Positions 22,811-32,840 of a stretch of 64,000 nt of DNA are shown here, in pieces. How positions within the stretch are numbered: the first letter of the stretch is position 1; every line of letters starts with the position of its first letter. Location: the NCBI GenBank assembly GCA_028622995.1, contig JAJQJQ010000007.1, positions 7,130,001 through 7,194,000 of the forward strand, written 5' to 3'. This stretch comes from Panagrolaimus kolymaensis. Taxonomy: Eukaryota > Nematoda > Chromadorea > Rhabditida > Panagrolaimidae. A program made the translations under genes and the position numbers. Below the pieces are notes generated by a model, which saw nothing but the letters and a program-made list of their open reading frames with translations, was not told the origin of the DNA and searched no databases.

Positions 22811-24525
22811 TTTTTTTTTTGCAGCATATTTTTTATCATATGTATCAATTATGCATTTATTTAATGATTTGTAAATAATAAAAACAGCTTTCAAATATTT
22901 AATATCTAAAAAAGAGTAAGTAAATAACAAAACAGTCGAAGTAAAAAATTTTTTTCCAAACGCGAAGAGTGAAAAAAAAGAATTATCTGAAAATATTTTA
23001 AAAAAAATGAAAAAAGTCGAAGCCACATTAAACTTTGGTCATTTTTTTGAGCCATCGCTGTTGTATGAAGCGACGCAACTGACAAAATAAATTTGGGCTA
23101 CTAACCTTTTTTTGAGTCTGACTTGCATTGTATGTAATGAGATTTTGGCAACTCGCTTCTTTTTTTTGGTTAACCATTTTTATCAGTAAAAATTTGATGC
23201 TGTGTTATTTGATTTCCACATAAAAAAGCCATAATTGTTATAAGAAGCTCATAGCCAAATGCCGCTCAAGAATGTAAAAAACGAAGGACACATTGGTCGA
23301 GAACATTCGTGGGCAAGGTGGTGTGTTCAGATTATTTTTCTAGCGGTACCACAAGTTTTCCAAGGGGTTCCCCCTCTGTACTACTTTCTGGCTAGCAAAA
23401 TAAAAAGCTGTACCCTCTGGATTCTGAAAAAAAAATCCCATATTATCGCCTGTGGATTTTTTTCATTTTCTAAAAAAGCTCTGCGGTACCCGGGTACGCC
23501 AGGTTGTGTCAAAACACAACCTGTGCCCATCTGCGGTCTATAAATGATTTTTATGGAATTTTTCTTTAACAAAAATTAATTTTTATGGTTGAATAAAGTT
23601 TTAAATGAACATAAAGAACACGATCCCTTCGAGGAGAACCTAACTTTTTATTGAGAAGGTAAAAGTTGCCTGTTGTGGTGATTTTTAGATTTAGCGCATT
23701 AATACTTTTGAGTTTTAAAAAAAGCGAGAGACTTTTTTGTAAAGATGGAAATAAAAAGAAAAATTATTGGAAGTGACAAATTTTTTGCTTGTAAAATAAC
23801 TATAAAAAATATATCCTTGGCATTTTTTCTTCTTTTTTTTATTATTGATAAATGGAAAAAAAATTTTTGATGGAAACTTGTTTTCGGATTTTTTTCTTTT
23901 CAAGATAATTACTGATTTTCAATATTTTTTTTTTTTTGCCTCCATTTTGCCTTTGAAAATTGGAAGAAGCCCGCCTCTCTCCTCTGGCAATAACAGAGAG
24001 AAGAGTGAGAAAGAGAGGGAGAGAGGAGGGAAAAAGAAAGAGGGGAACTTCAAGGTTATTGAGATCCGAAATGATTGATAAATTTATTAACATCGCACTT
24101 GTTTGCATCTTGTCCGAAAGAAAAAATTTCATTGTTTTTTTGGGGCAGTAAACTTTAGTTCCACGTATTAAAAGAATAATAAAATATATTAAAGTTGAAT
24201 AAAATTATTTAAATTAAAATTTAATAACCATTTTTCCTTCTAAAGTTTTTTTTGAGTATTGGCTTTTAACACTGTTGCGCTTGAAGTGATTTTACTTCAC
24301 TTCAAAATAAACGTTCTAGACTTGTTTAAAAGTTGCCTTGAGCTTAAGTTTCTTACTTCAACAAAAATTATTCAAATTTTTTTATTTTCTTATAATTTTT
24401 CCATTCATCCTTTCCGAGCACGAACAAAATGACTAATAATGAAAAATATTAGAAAGAATTTCGTGATTTTCCTTAATTTAATTTTTGGTAAATTTAAAAA
24501 GGATTTTTTATAGGGTAACGTTTTT
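22811..24525. other. 1.7 kb intergenic region with a GC-rich hairpin segment
   Basis: Mostly AT-rich. It holds a GC-rich patch at about 23343-23535 (separate entry) and a purine-rich GAGA tract at about 23990-24050 preceded by its complement CCTCTCTCCTCT. No gene is seen, although a frame at 23259-23543 is open across the GC-rich patch. Confidence 0.5.
23486..23523. repeat. GC-rich palindrome and hairpin
   Basis: GTACCCGGGTAC (23486-23497) is a perfect 12-bp palindrome. From 23500 to 23523 a perfect 10-bp stem CAGGTTGTGT closes a 4-base loop. The surrounding patch repeats GCGGTACC (about 23343 and 23484). It looks like the end of a repeat element or a structured RNA segment; it cannot be assigned. 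Confidence 0.55.
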
Positions 24526-25469
24526 ATGGAGAAAAAATTAGATGAAAATAGCAGCTGTAAAATTTGTGGACGACCTCGACGATGTATGAGATATGGTGGA
24601 CCATGTTGTAATGCGTGTGCAGCATTTTTTATTCACACGGCTCGAGAAAAACGTGAATATGTTTGCTTCAATTTTCATTTATGCCTCATGAGTGAGTTGT
24701 AAAAAAAAAAAGAGTGAAAGCGGCGGGGTTGACTTTTTAAAGGCGAAAATTGATCAAAAAAGTGTCCATGCTTGGCACGACTATGACCGTGCAAAGTTTC
24801 TAAAAGTCTAGACAAATTTTTTTCCTTGGAAAAATGGCTCTTTCTTGACCCGTTTAGAGTCTTCGTAAAAAATAAAGTTAGAAATTACAAAAAAAAATTT
24901 ATTGTTTTACTTTTTCAGCTCCATCGATTGAAGGAACTCATTGTCAAAAATGTCGATATTTAAAATGTTTGGAAATTGGTATGAATTGCTTAGAATTATA
25001 CAATCATCCAGGCATCACAATGGTACCTACAAATGGCTTTGACGAATATATAAAATTTTCAAAAATTTTAAATACATTATTTCTTTTATGCTTGGAAAAG
25101 CCTGAATGTTATTTTGATTTTGTTAAAAAAGATGATTCAAAGTTATTCGAACTTTTGCAATTAAATATGGAAAATGACACTGAAAACCAAACTTTACCCG
25201 AGCAAATTAAATCTTGGGCAAATCTTTTACAAAACAATAAATTTCCAATAATCGAAATGAATACACTTTTATATTTAATTCTTTATAATATTAATTTACC
25301 TTTTATTCCTCCATTTCAACAAGAATACATTCAAGTTTGCCAAAAAGATGCAATGATCCGAAATAATTTGATTTTTAAAGAAAACGAACAAGACAAAGTA
25401 AAACTTTATGGAAAATTATCTAAATTTTTTGTTTCTCAATTTTTCACAATTTATTGTCCAAATAATTAA
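24526..25469 (+). CDS. Small nuclear hormone receptor-like protein (NHR-B), 2 exons, 238 aa
   Basis: Exons 24526-24691 and 24919-25469. Finger 1 reads CKICGRPRRCMRYGGPCCNAC and finger 2 spans the intron (EYVCFNFHLCLM, then GTHCQKCRYLKCLEIGM), so all eight zinc ligands are present. The C-terminal domain has LFLLCLEKPECYFDFVKKDD, LKSWANLLQNNKF, LYNINLPFIPPFQQEYIQ and ends FFVSQFFTIYCPNN. The same blocks occur in NHR-C, -D and -E. Expected to be a nuclear DNA-binding regulator; the ligand-binding half is much shorter than normal. The intron (227 bp) is larger than in the paralogues and a decayed copy of the 3' exon lies at 27935. Confidence 0.85.
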
Positions 25470-25602
25470 TAAATTAATAATAAAAAGTTTTTGTGTGTGT
25501 CTGTCTTTTTTAGGAACTCGAAAACGACTTTATTAAACATCAAAAAAGTGGCCCTAAAAACAAAAACAAAAAAGGCTAAGGAAAAGTGACAGAGACAGAA
25601 AT

Positions 25603-27440
25603 TTACCATAAAGAGCTAATTTCCGGACAAATATTTTTTGCGTCTGGGTAATTTTGATCCATTTTCAATTTAAATGCATCTAATGCTTTGATGCTATTTT
25701 GCAAAACACTGTTTCGAGCATTATCAAGAATATCATTTTTTTGTATTCTTTTAAACCCTGGATGATACATAAATACATCGTTTATGATAGCAAATTGATA
25801 TCCCGCCCTGCACATTTCCCATCGAAGTACGGTATTATCTCTCATGGGATATTTAAATGATTCATCATGAAATGGAATATTTGTTAATGAAACAAATTGT
25901 GGCTCCCATTGATTGTCAGTGTACCTGAAGAAAAAATAATAGTATAAAGACTCAAAATACATAAATCAAAATTTGTACTTTTTATAAAATTGTATCGAAG
26001 TTTTATTTGGTCCTTGATCTTCCGAATAAATCCATTCAACCAATCTTGGAATAACGTGAGCATTAAAATATTCATGAAATTGTCGGGCTTTATTTTGTTG
26101 CAAAAGTTTTCTCAAATTTTTTTTAGTTTCTTTTATCCTAAAAAAAGCTCCTTAATTTTTTTGGATTAAATACAAAATTTTAAGTTGTTGTTTACCTAAA
26201 ATATTCTTCTTTTATTTCAAAGATTCGATATACCAAAACTGTTTTTGGCTCCATTTCGAGAATAGCGTTAGCAAGGGAAAGCATTTTGGTTTGAAAATTT
26301 TCACTAAAATAATGATCCATATCTGCCATCAAAATATATTTGGTAGAGGACATCTAAAAAATTAATATATACAAAAATTTGCTCAAAACGTAGCTTGATT
26401 GAAAGATTTTGAGGAGTAAAAGTAATATTTAAATACTCATAAAAATTTTCTCCAATTTTTTGGTTTTATAAATAAAATCAATATTAATTATTTTGAATTT
26501 TATTTTTTTTGGCGGAAAAAATTTTAAACCAGCTTTAATATAACTTTTTCATTTGAAATTCTTCTCGCGTAAAATTTAAAAAACAAAAGAAAGTTTTTTT
26601 TTTTACGCCAAATCAAATGACAAAAGAAAACGTGTTACAAGAAAACAAAAAAACAAGTCACGTAAAAAAAAAAGATATCGATTGATAAATGTAGAATTTG
26701 TAAAACCTTACTTACTTACCTTTCTTGCATAATTTCTTGCTAAATTTATTGGATATTCAATTAATTGCTCAACATCCAATTCTTTTTTGCCGCCCTTTTC
26801 AGGGAAACAATTTCGACATTTTTTATTATTCTTCTTTAATGATTTTTTAATTTTCTTACAATCATGTTTTTGATGAATTAAATAATGAACACTTAAATTA
26901 TTTGCAACATTTAAATATTTTTTACACAATCGTTTCAGCTAAAAAAATATTATCTAATTTTGCTGTAAAATTTGCATAATAAAAAAACTTACTAAAGATG
27001 TGAGGCAATAAATATCTTTTTCTGTACTTTTAGAAGAAAAAACAATAGCAAGCGAAATAGGAGCATTCCAATTTTCTATCTAAAGGAAAAAACAAAACAA
27101 ATATGTAAACTTCAGAATTTAAGTTTTTTTTTATGAAACTTGCTTGATTTTTTATAGATTTGTCTATTCTATCATAGGAGCTATGTAACACTAATGTAAT
27201 CCGATTAAAATCTTTTTGCCTTCGATGAATAATATTATTAATTTTACAATAATTTTCATTTTCAGAAAAATCAATATTAGAGTTTCTGGTAAAAACAAAT
27301 AACGAAAAAATAAATATTATCGAAAAACAAAAAAACAATTTAATTCTCAATAATTTAGATGGAATAAAATTACGATATTTTATAAATAAAAAAGTTTTGC
27401 GAAAATAAATAGCAGGCGAAGAAATATTATTTTGAGCCAT
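25603..27440 (-). CDS. GT49 (B4GAT1/LARGE-like) glycosyltransferase, 6 exons, 424 aa
   Basis: Minus-strand exons 27440-27111, 27079-26993, 26938-26720, 26353-26196, 26137-25979 and 25924-25603 join in frame. The N-terminus has a membrane anchor ([16 protein letters not shown]). [12 protein letters not shown] leads into [15 protein letters not shown], with the DxD motif at about residues 223-225. Later come [16 protein letters not shown], then [41 protein letters not shown], the GT49 pattern. Family members such as B4GAT1 add glucuronic acid in the O-mannosyl glycan of dystroglycan in the Golgi. Its stop is 133 bp from that of NHR-B (convergent genes). The substrate in this worm is unknown. 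Confidence 0.85.
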
Positions 27441-27930
27441 TTAAATTTTAAAAAAAATATATGGCAAAATGCAAATTTTCGTGAACTAAACTTTAGCTTT
27501 AAGAAAATTAAACCATTAACAAAAAATGTATGTATTTGTTGGCGTGTGTCAATGAATAACAACAGAAACAATGGGTAAATTATTAATCGATAGCGGAAGA
27601 AAAAAGTGAAATTTTTTTCTTTCTTTGTTATTCTTATTTTCGGGATTGAGTTTCTTATGGAACCACAAAGAAAAATAACTTGTTTTTTTCCTACATTATT
27701 TTTTTTTATTATTGATAAATAATCGATGTCACTCAAACAACTTTCTTTTATCTAATGGAAGTGAAAGAAAATTAAGAGCTGCTCTATCTATATCTTTTTT
27801 AATAACTTTGTTACGAAAAAAAGAAAAAAAATAGAATCGTCATTTTTTTTTTACTCGATTGTAACATGGAATAGTTTTTGCAGAATCATGCCTTTTAAAA
27901 ATTTCTTGTCAGAGATTTCAACTAAAAAAT
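27441..27930. other. 5' flank of the GT49 gene, no gene seen
   Basis: AT-rich. A 118-residue minus-strand open frame here is Phe/Lys/Leu-rich without any domain and is probably chance. Confidence 0.5.
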
Positions 27931-27934
27931 ATTT

Positions 27935-28080
27935 TTAGCTTTGCCAAAAAAATACAATGATTGATTCGAAAATTGATTAGAAATAATTTGATTTTTAAAG
28001 AAAATGAAAAACAAAAATTAAACTTTTTGCTAAATTTACCAAATTTTTGGCTTCGCCATTTATTTCACTTTAGTGATCCG
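27935..28080 (+). pseudogene. Decayed fragment of an NHR-B-like 3' exon
   Basis: The bases from about 27943 (CTTTGCCAAAAAAATACAAT) through AATAATTTGATTTTTAAAG to CTAAATTTACCAAATTTTT match the last 120 bp of NHR-B coding sequence (25330-25440), where the same order encodes CQKDAMIRNNLIFKENEQ and KLSKFF. Small indels destroy the frame. It lies 2.5 kb downstream of NHR-B. Confidence 0.6.
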
Positions 28081-28086
28081 AAGATA

Positions 28087-28117
<31 letters not shown>

Positions 28118-28119
28118 AG
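28087..28119. repeat. (AAAT)n microsatellite
   Basis: About eight AAAT units in a row directly after the NHR fragment. Confidence 0.9.
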
Positions 28120-28305
28120 GATTTTCTTTTTTTCAATTTTCAGTGAAGCCTTTTTTGAGATTTCTTGTTATTTTTATTCATTTTTTTGGTAGAAAATTAT
28201 TATGAAATCGAAAGTTGATTAAAAAAATAATATTTATTTCTTACATTATAAAATTTTATTGCACATTTTTATACATTTTTTTTATTACACGCGTTAGCGA
28301 AGAAT

Positions 28306-29438
28306 TTATGGAACATGGATGGAGAGGGGTGCGGTATTAAGGGAGCAAAAGTTGACACCACGACGCAATTTAACATATCCTTGTTCACCCCAATCTGTGC
28401 CCCATTGATTTTTTCCAATGAAATAATCTTGGCCATTTTCATTTCCAAAACCAATGAGAAGAATGGCATGCCAAGCATCGGTGTTGCAAGCATCGTCAGT
28501 TAATATTCCGCCGTGATAATGTTGGAAGGAATCGGGACATTTGAAAGTGATAGTAATTGGTCCTGCGCCTTGTATAAATCCAGCGATGCCATTATCATCT
28601 TTAGAAGCTGGAACATAAACCGCATCAGCTGGAACTTTATCACCGGGGGCATTTTGGCATGAGCCTTGTTTTCCAGTGTAAGGATAAGCGGCTTCTTGGG
28701 AAAGGCCATGATCAATAACGTAATGAATAGCAGATTCTGGAAATCCCCCATTGCATCCATAACTATTTGAATCACAATCAAGCAAATTTTGTTCTGACAA
28801 AGAAATAAGTTGATTGTGTTTAATCTATAAAAAAAAATGTTAAAAACAATTTTTTTTCGAAATAGATCTGAAATTTGTAACTTACAGCCCAAGCTGATTC
28901 AGTTGCAGCTGCAACGGCAAATGACCAACAACTTCCGCAACCTCCTTGATTCTTAATGCCCACAACTTTTCCTTGATTTCTCCAATCAACGTCAACACCT
29001 TTGGGTTGATTATAGAATTCAGCGGGAATTTCATGTTTCATAATTGGAAGTTCAGATAATTTGTTCATTGTGGCATTCATCATGGATGTGGGCATCAAGT
29101 ATTGGGCTTTAAATTCATCATAAGTTAGATGAGTAAATTGATTCACTCCAAAAGTAGCTTTAGGATTTTCCAAAACGAGTTCCTTCATTCGCTTTAAATT
29201 GTTGGCAAAAACTTTAACTCGATGCATTCGTTCTTTTGTTGAATCAAATTTCATTTTGAAGCTGCAAGGAATTACTTAAAAATTGTTAAAAGAATTTTAT
29301 AAATGAAGCTTACTCTTTTTCAAATTTTTCAAATTGCTTCCAATCTTCTGAAGAAACTTCAAACATAGGCAAGCCAACCACGACTTCCAAAAGAAGCAAA
29401 CAGCTTACAAAAACAATAATTTTTCCAGAATCGATCAT
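28306..29438 (-). CDS. Papain-family (C1A) cysteine protease, cathepsin-like, 3 exons, 339 aa
   Basis: Minus-strand exons 29438-29314, 29261-28886 and 28824-28306. A signal peptide (KIIVFVSCLLLLEVVVG) is followed by an I29 propeptide containing ERMHRVKVFANNLKRM and FGVNQFTHLTYDEF. The mature part begins near VDWRNQGKV. Catalytic Cys lies in GGCGSCWSFA (C153), His in NTDAWHAILLIGFG (H286) and Asn in GKNQWGTDWGEQGY (N306). SEQNLLDCD and YGCNGGFP supply structural Cys residues. The usual NSWG is NQWG here. Length and layout are complete, so it is probably an active secreted or lysosomal endopeptidase, perhaps digestive. Its ATG follows a short 5' flank containing TATATAT. Confidence 0.93.
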
Positions 29439-30208
29439 CTTCTTTATTAAGAACTAAACAACTTTGTTGCTTATTCTGCTTCACTTCTAACTCACCTTTA
29501 TATATTATTTCTTTCTGTATGTGCTAGGGCCAATATTTTCTTATCTATGTGGTAAAAATTCTACGCCTCCTAATCATCACTACATCATACATGCAAGAAC
29601 AACGTCAAAATCGTCCGTGGTTTTTCGATACTCACAAAAGCAATGTTGTAGCCATTTGATTTCTTATCAGCTTAGAAATTCAAAAGAAAGGAACTCATTC
29701 AGGAAATAGAATGAAAATGCAACAACAGCCCCCACAAAAGAGTTATGATAACAACTTTTTGTGACCTTCAACAAAGCAGTGTTCACGCGGAAATTACCAA
29801 ACTATTATAATTTTTTTTTATTGATAACAAAATTTAAGTATGTAGGTGGAATTACTTAGCATTTGAAAAGGTTATGAGTTAACGGATTTGTGTTTACTTT
29901 CAGCAACGCATGTCTCCAAATATTTGACAATAGCTTATTTTTTAATTGAAAATGATCTTAATATAATTCATTGACTTTGCTCGGTCTACGGTACTTCAAT
30001 TTTATTAGACTTTATGGATTTTTTAATTCTTTTTATACTGTTTTTAAAAATTGTTTATTTAATGTGGCAGATGCAATTTCTATTACTATGAGACTTTGTC
30101 TTCCACTTTCACCTGGACTTTTTTTTGTTTATATTTTTTTTGATGCATTGCATTCGATTTGAAAAGGAAAACGCCGCTTTTGTAAACAAGCAAAATTTAA
30201 AAATAAAA
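29439..30208. other. Intergenic, no gene seen
   Basis: 5' flank of the protease gene and AT-rich spacer before the transposase relic. Nothing else recognisable. Confidence 0.5.
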
Positions 30209-30427
30209 CTATTCACATTTCATTATTGCTTGATCATAATGGAAAAGGCAACCGTAAACTTTATCTGGTCCATTCCGATTTTTACAAGCATTGAGTATAC
30301 CTGTTTCATAGTCGCTATGAATTCGCTCAAATGGTGGTTTGACTCCATATTCATTCCATTTTTCTTTTATCATATTAACACTTTTTTCATAGTTTCCTTT
30401 TTTATCTTTATGAACCGTTGGCGTCAA
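30209..30427 (-). mobile_element. MULE transposase domain fragment
   Basis: The minus-strand frame carries FERIHSDYETGILNACK and then DKVYGCLFHYDQAIMKCE. This matches the end of the MULE transposase domain, where a D-x-E near the middle and GCLFHxxQAI are typical. Stops close in on both sides, and no terminal repeats or remaining transposase were found. It is a relic about 70 codons long. Confidence 0.6.
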
Positions 30428-30944
30428 GAAACTTTAGTCCAACAGTTATGGAATAAATAAATTATAAAAAAACAAAAAAAACTTTAAAATATTCAAAGCA
30501 AAAATAGCCAACAGACTGCGTATTTAAAAAATTAACTGACTGACTGGAAAGGATGGGGTTGCTTTCCTTTTTCTTTGCGCCACTATTTATCGATTTGTTT
30601 TTGGTTTGATAAAGTTCATATAAACAAAAATAGCGCTTTTTGCCATTTTTATACTTTTATTTTGAAAGAAATACGACGATGGTATTTTATTTTGGCGCTG
30701 ACATTTAAAGATTGAATGGTTTAGAAAAAAAGAAATTAGCACATTGCAAATTGCGGATTAATTCTTGCGTAGATGATATTTGAAAATAGATCCATAAATT
30801 TTTAAGGAAAAATATAAAAATATTGGGCGGTATTCCATTTTTTATTTGTTAATTTTTTGTTAAAATACTTAAGTGATTTTTGTTAAATTTATTAAATCTA
30901 TGAATTAAATTTTTTCTTGATCAAAAAAGACGAACAACAACGTT
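30428..30944. other. Intergenic, no gene seen
   Basis: AT-rich 3' flank of the next minus-strand gene. Confidence 0.5.
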
Positions 30945-32310
30945 TTAATTTTCAATAATTCCAACTTTTTCTTCATCTCTCAAAATTTTAAATAAATTTG
31001 ATTCTCGTTGATATAAATTTGGATTAAAATTTGAATGTTCATAAAGTATTAAATTTATTGCAGATTGGTCATATCGATGACAACCAGAAAATCGATGTTT
31101 TTCTTTAAGCATCTAAAATATTTTTTAATATTTACACTTTTTTTAAGAGAACTTTCAAATAGATAATAAATTTACATTAAAATCACAATTTTTTTTCGCT
31201 CCTCGTGGAACCATACAATTTGGTTGAAAGCTGCATTCCACAAATCGTCCCATATTTTTCCAACCATTTTCACTTCCAATCCAAAGAATTAAGCCACTTT
31301 GAAATTGTGGCAATTCGACCATCTATAACAATAAAAAAGCATGGTTCAAAAACCCCAAAATTGTCACGAAAAAAAATTGACCGTTAACGCTCAAAAAAAT
31401 AAATATCAATCAATTTTTTTACCTCTTCAATATTTATTTTTGGAAAGCATGAATACATTCCTGGATGAGTGAGAGCAAACATATTTAAATTTGAGGTTGA
31501 TAAAAGTGTAACATCCATTGGATTATTTCGTACACTGGATTCAATTAATTCCTAAAAAAATTTACATTAAAAAATTAATTTTTTTAAAAATTGCTCACAG
31601 AAAAATTTGCATTTTTATCAAAAAATATTGATGTATCAAAACTTAATAAAACTTTATGATTTTTTAATGCCATCGCTTGATAAATTGATTTGAATCGATA
31701 AGTGTCGAGAACTCGAAAACGAGGGGGTAATTTTTTAAATGGAAATTTTATTAATTTTGCATTAGGACAAGCTTTTTGATATTTTTCTAAAATTTCTTCG
31801 TCTATATCATCTGAAATGAATACTGAAAATGGAATATTTGCGAGATCAGGATGTTGTTGCATGGATTCACAATTCTCACTAAAAATAAATAATTATTGAA
31901 TTCATTTTGTTATTTTTTTATAAAACTCAAGTTTGAAAACTTAAATATTTTCTGTTTTTTTTATCGATTTTGTGAACGCAATAAAAACGTCACAACTTAC
32001 AAAATTCTTGAAAATAAAAAAAAACTTACAATGCTTCATTCATATGAGTGCTGGACACAAATGTCACCAATCCCAAATCTTTTATACTTAATTTTTGCCT
32101 TTCTACTTCTGTAATAAATTTATTTGGAGTCGTCAATTCTCTATAAAGTTTTAATTCTTTTTCGTTCAACACCGAACATGTATTATTTTTAATTGATATT
32201 TTAATATTTTCCATATATTCATAATCCATTTTTATCTTACACCAATAATAAATTATTTCTTTAATAATTATTATAAATAACAAAAATAGAAAGAAATTTT
32301 TTAAATTCAT
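30945..32310 (-). CDS. Type II membrane protein, DUF1647-like / glycosyltransferase-like, 5 exons, 334 aa
   Basis: Minus-strand exons 32310-32030, 31878-31599, 31551-31423, 31322-31176 and 31112-30945 join in frame to a stop. The N-terminus is a signal anchor ([18 protein letters not shown]). The core reads [49 protein letters not shown], then [32 protein letters not shown] and [17 protein letters not shown]. The HRYDQSAIN ending is what I recall from nematode DUF1647-type proteins. Topology and motifs suggest a Golgi transferase-like fold, but no clear DxD is seen (FDTS is the nearest). The assignment is tentative; the exon model is firmer. Confidence 0.7.
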
Positions 32311-32840
32311 GGTTGGGTTTTACGTTGAATCTAATAGCAGCCACAAATTGAAATAATATAATTATTAAAGCCACTGAAAATATTTTTTTAAGTTAAGTCA
32401 ACTGTCGCCTATGAAATTCAATATTACCAGAAAATTCTGCCAAAATATAGCTTCGATTATTTTTAGCACGCAAATAGAAAAAAAACCACGAAAGGAGTTC
32501 TAAATTTTTTAGTTTTTAATATTTAATTTTACTGATTTACAATAGATTTACTAAATCCATCAAAAAAAAGAAAGAAAAAAGATAGACCTTCCGAAGAAAG
32601 AAAAAAATAGGATATTTATAAATTCAAAAGCTTATTATTGCTTCTTTTTTAAATTGATTGACCCAAATTTATTTATAAAAAAAGAAAGAAGAAGACGCTG
32701 CTTCTCTAAATGAAGCGGCTAAAGGTGAGACTTAAATGAGGTTATTTTTTCCTCCGTTATTGATTTTAATATTTTTTTTAAAATTTTTAAATTTAAAGTA
32801 AATTATCGATATTTATTGCAAAAAAATTTATAAAACTAAA
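32311..32840. promoter_or_regulatory. Divergent upstream region with a block shared with 46.0-46.3 kb
   Basis: Lies between the divergently oriented 30945-32310 and 32841-35610 genes. From about 32500 it resembles the region upstream of the gene at 46353: TTTTTTAGTTTTTAA, a CTTCCGAA motif, exact ATTGATTGACCCAAATT (32653-32669 and 46222-46238), and AAGCGGT/AAGCGGC further on, in the same order and at similar distances from the ATG. It may be a shared promoter element; function is inferred from position. Confidence 0.45.

Noticed and set aside
23259..23543. 94-codon plus-strand frame
   Set aside because: It runs across the GC-rich palindromic patch; composition and lack of homologous neighbours suggest chance.
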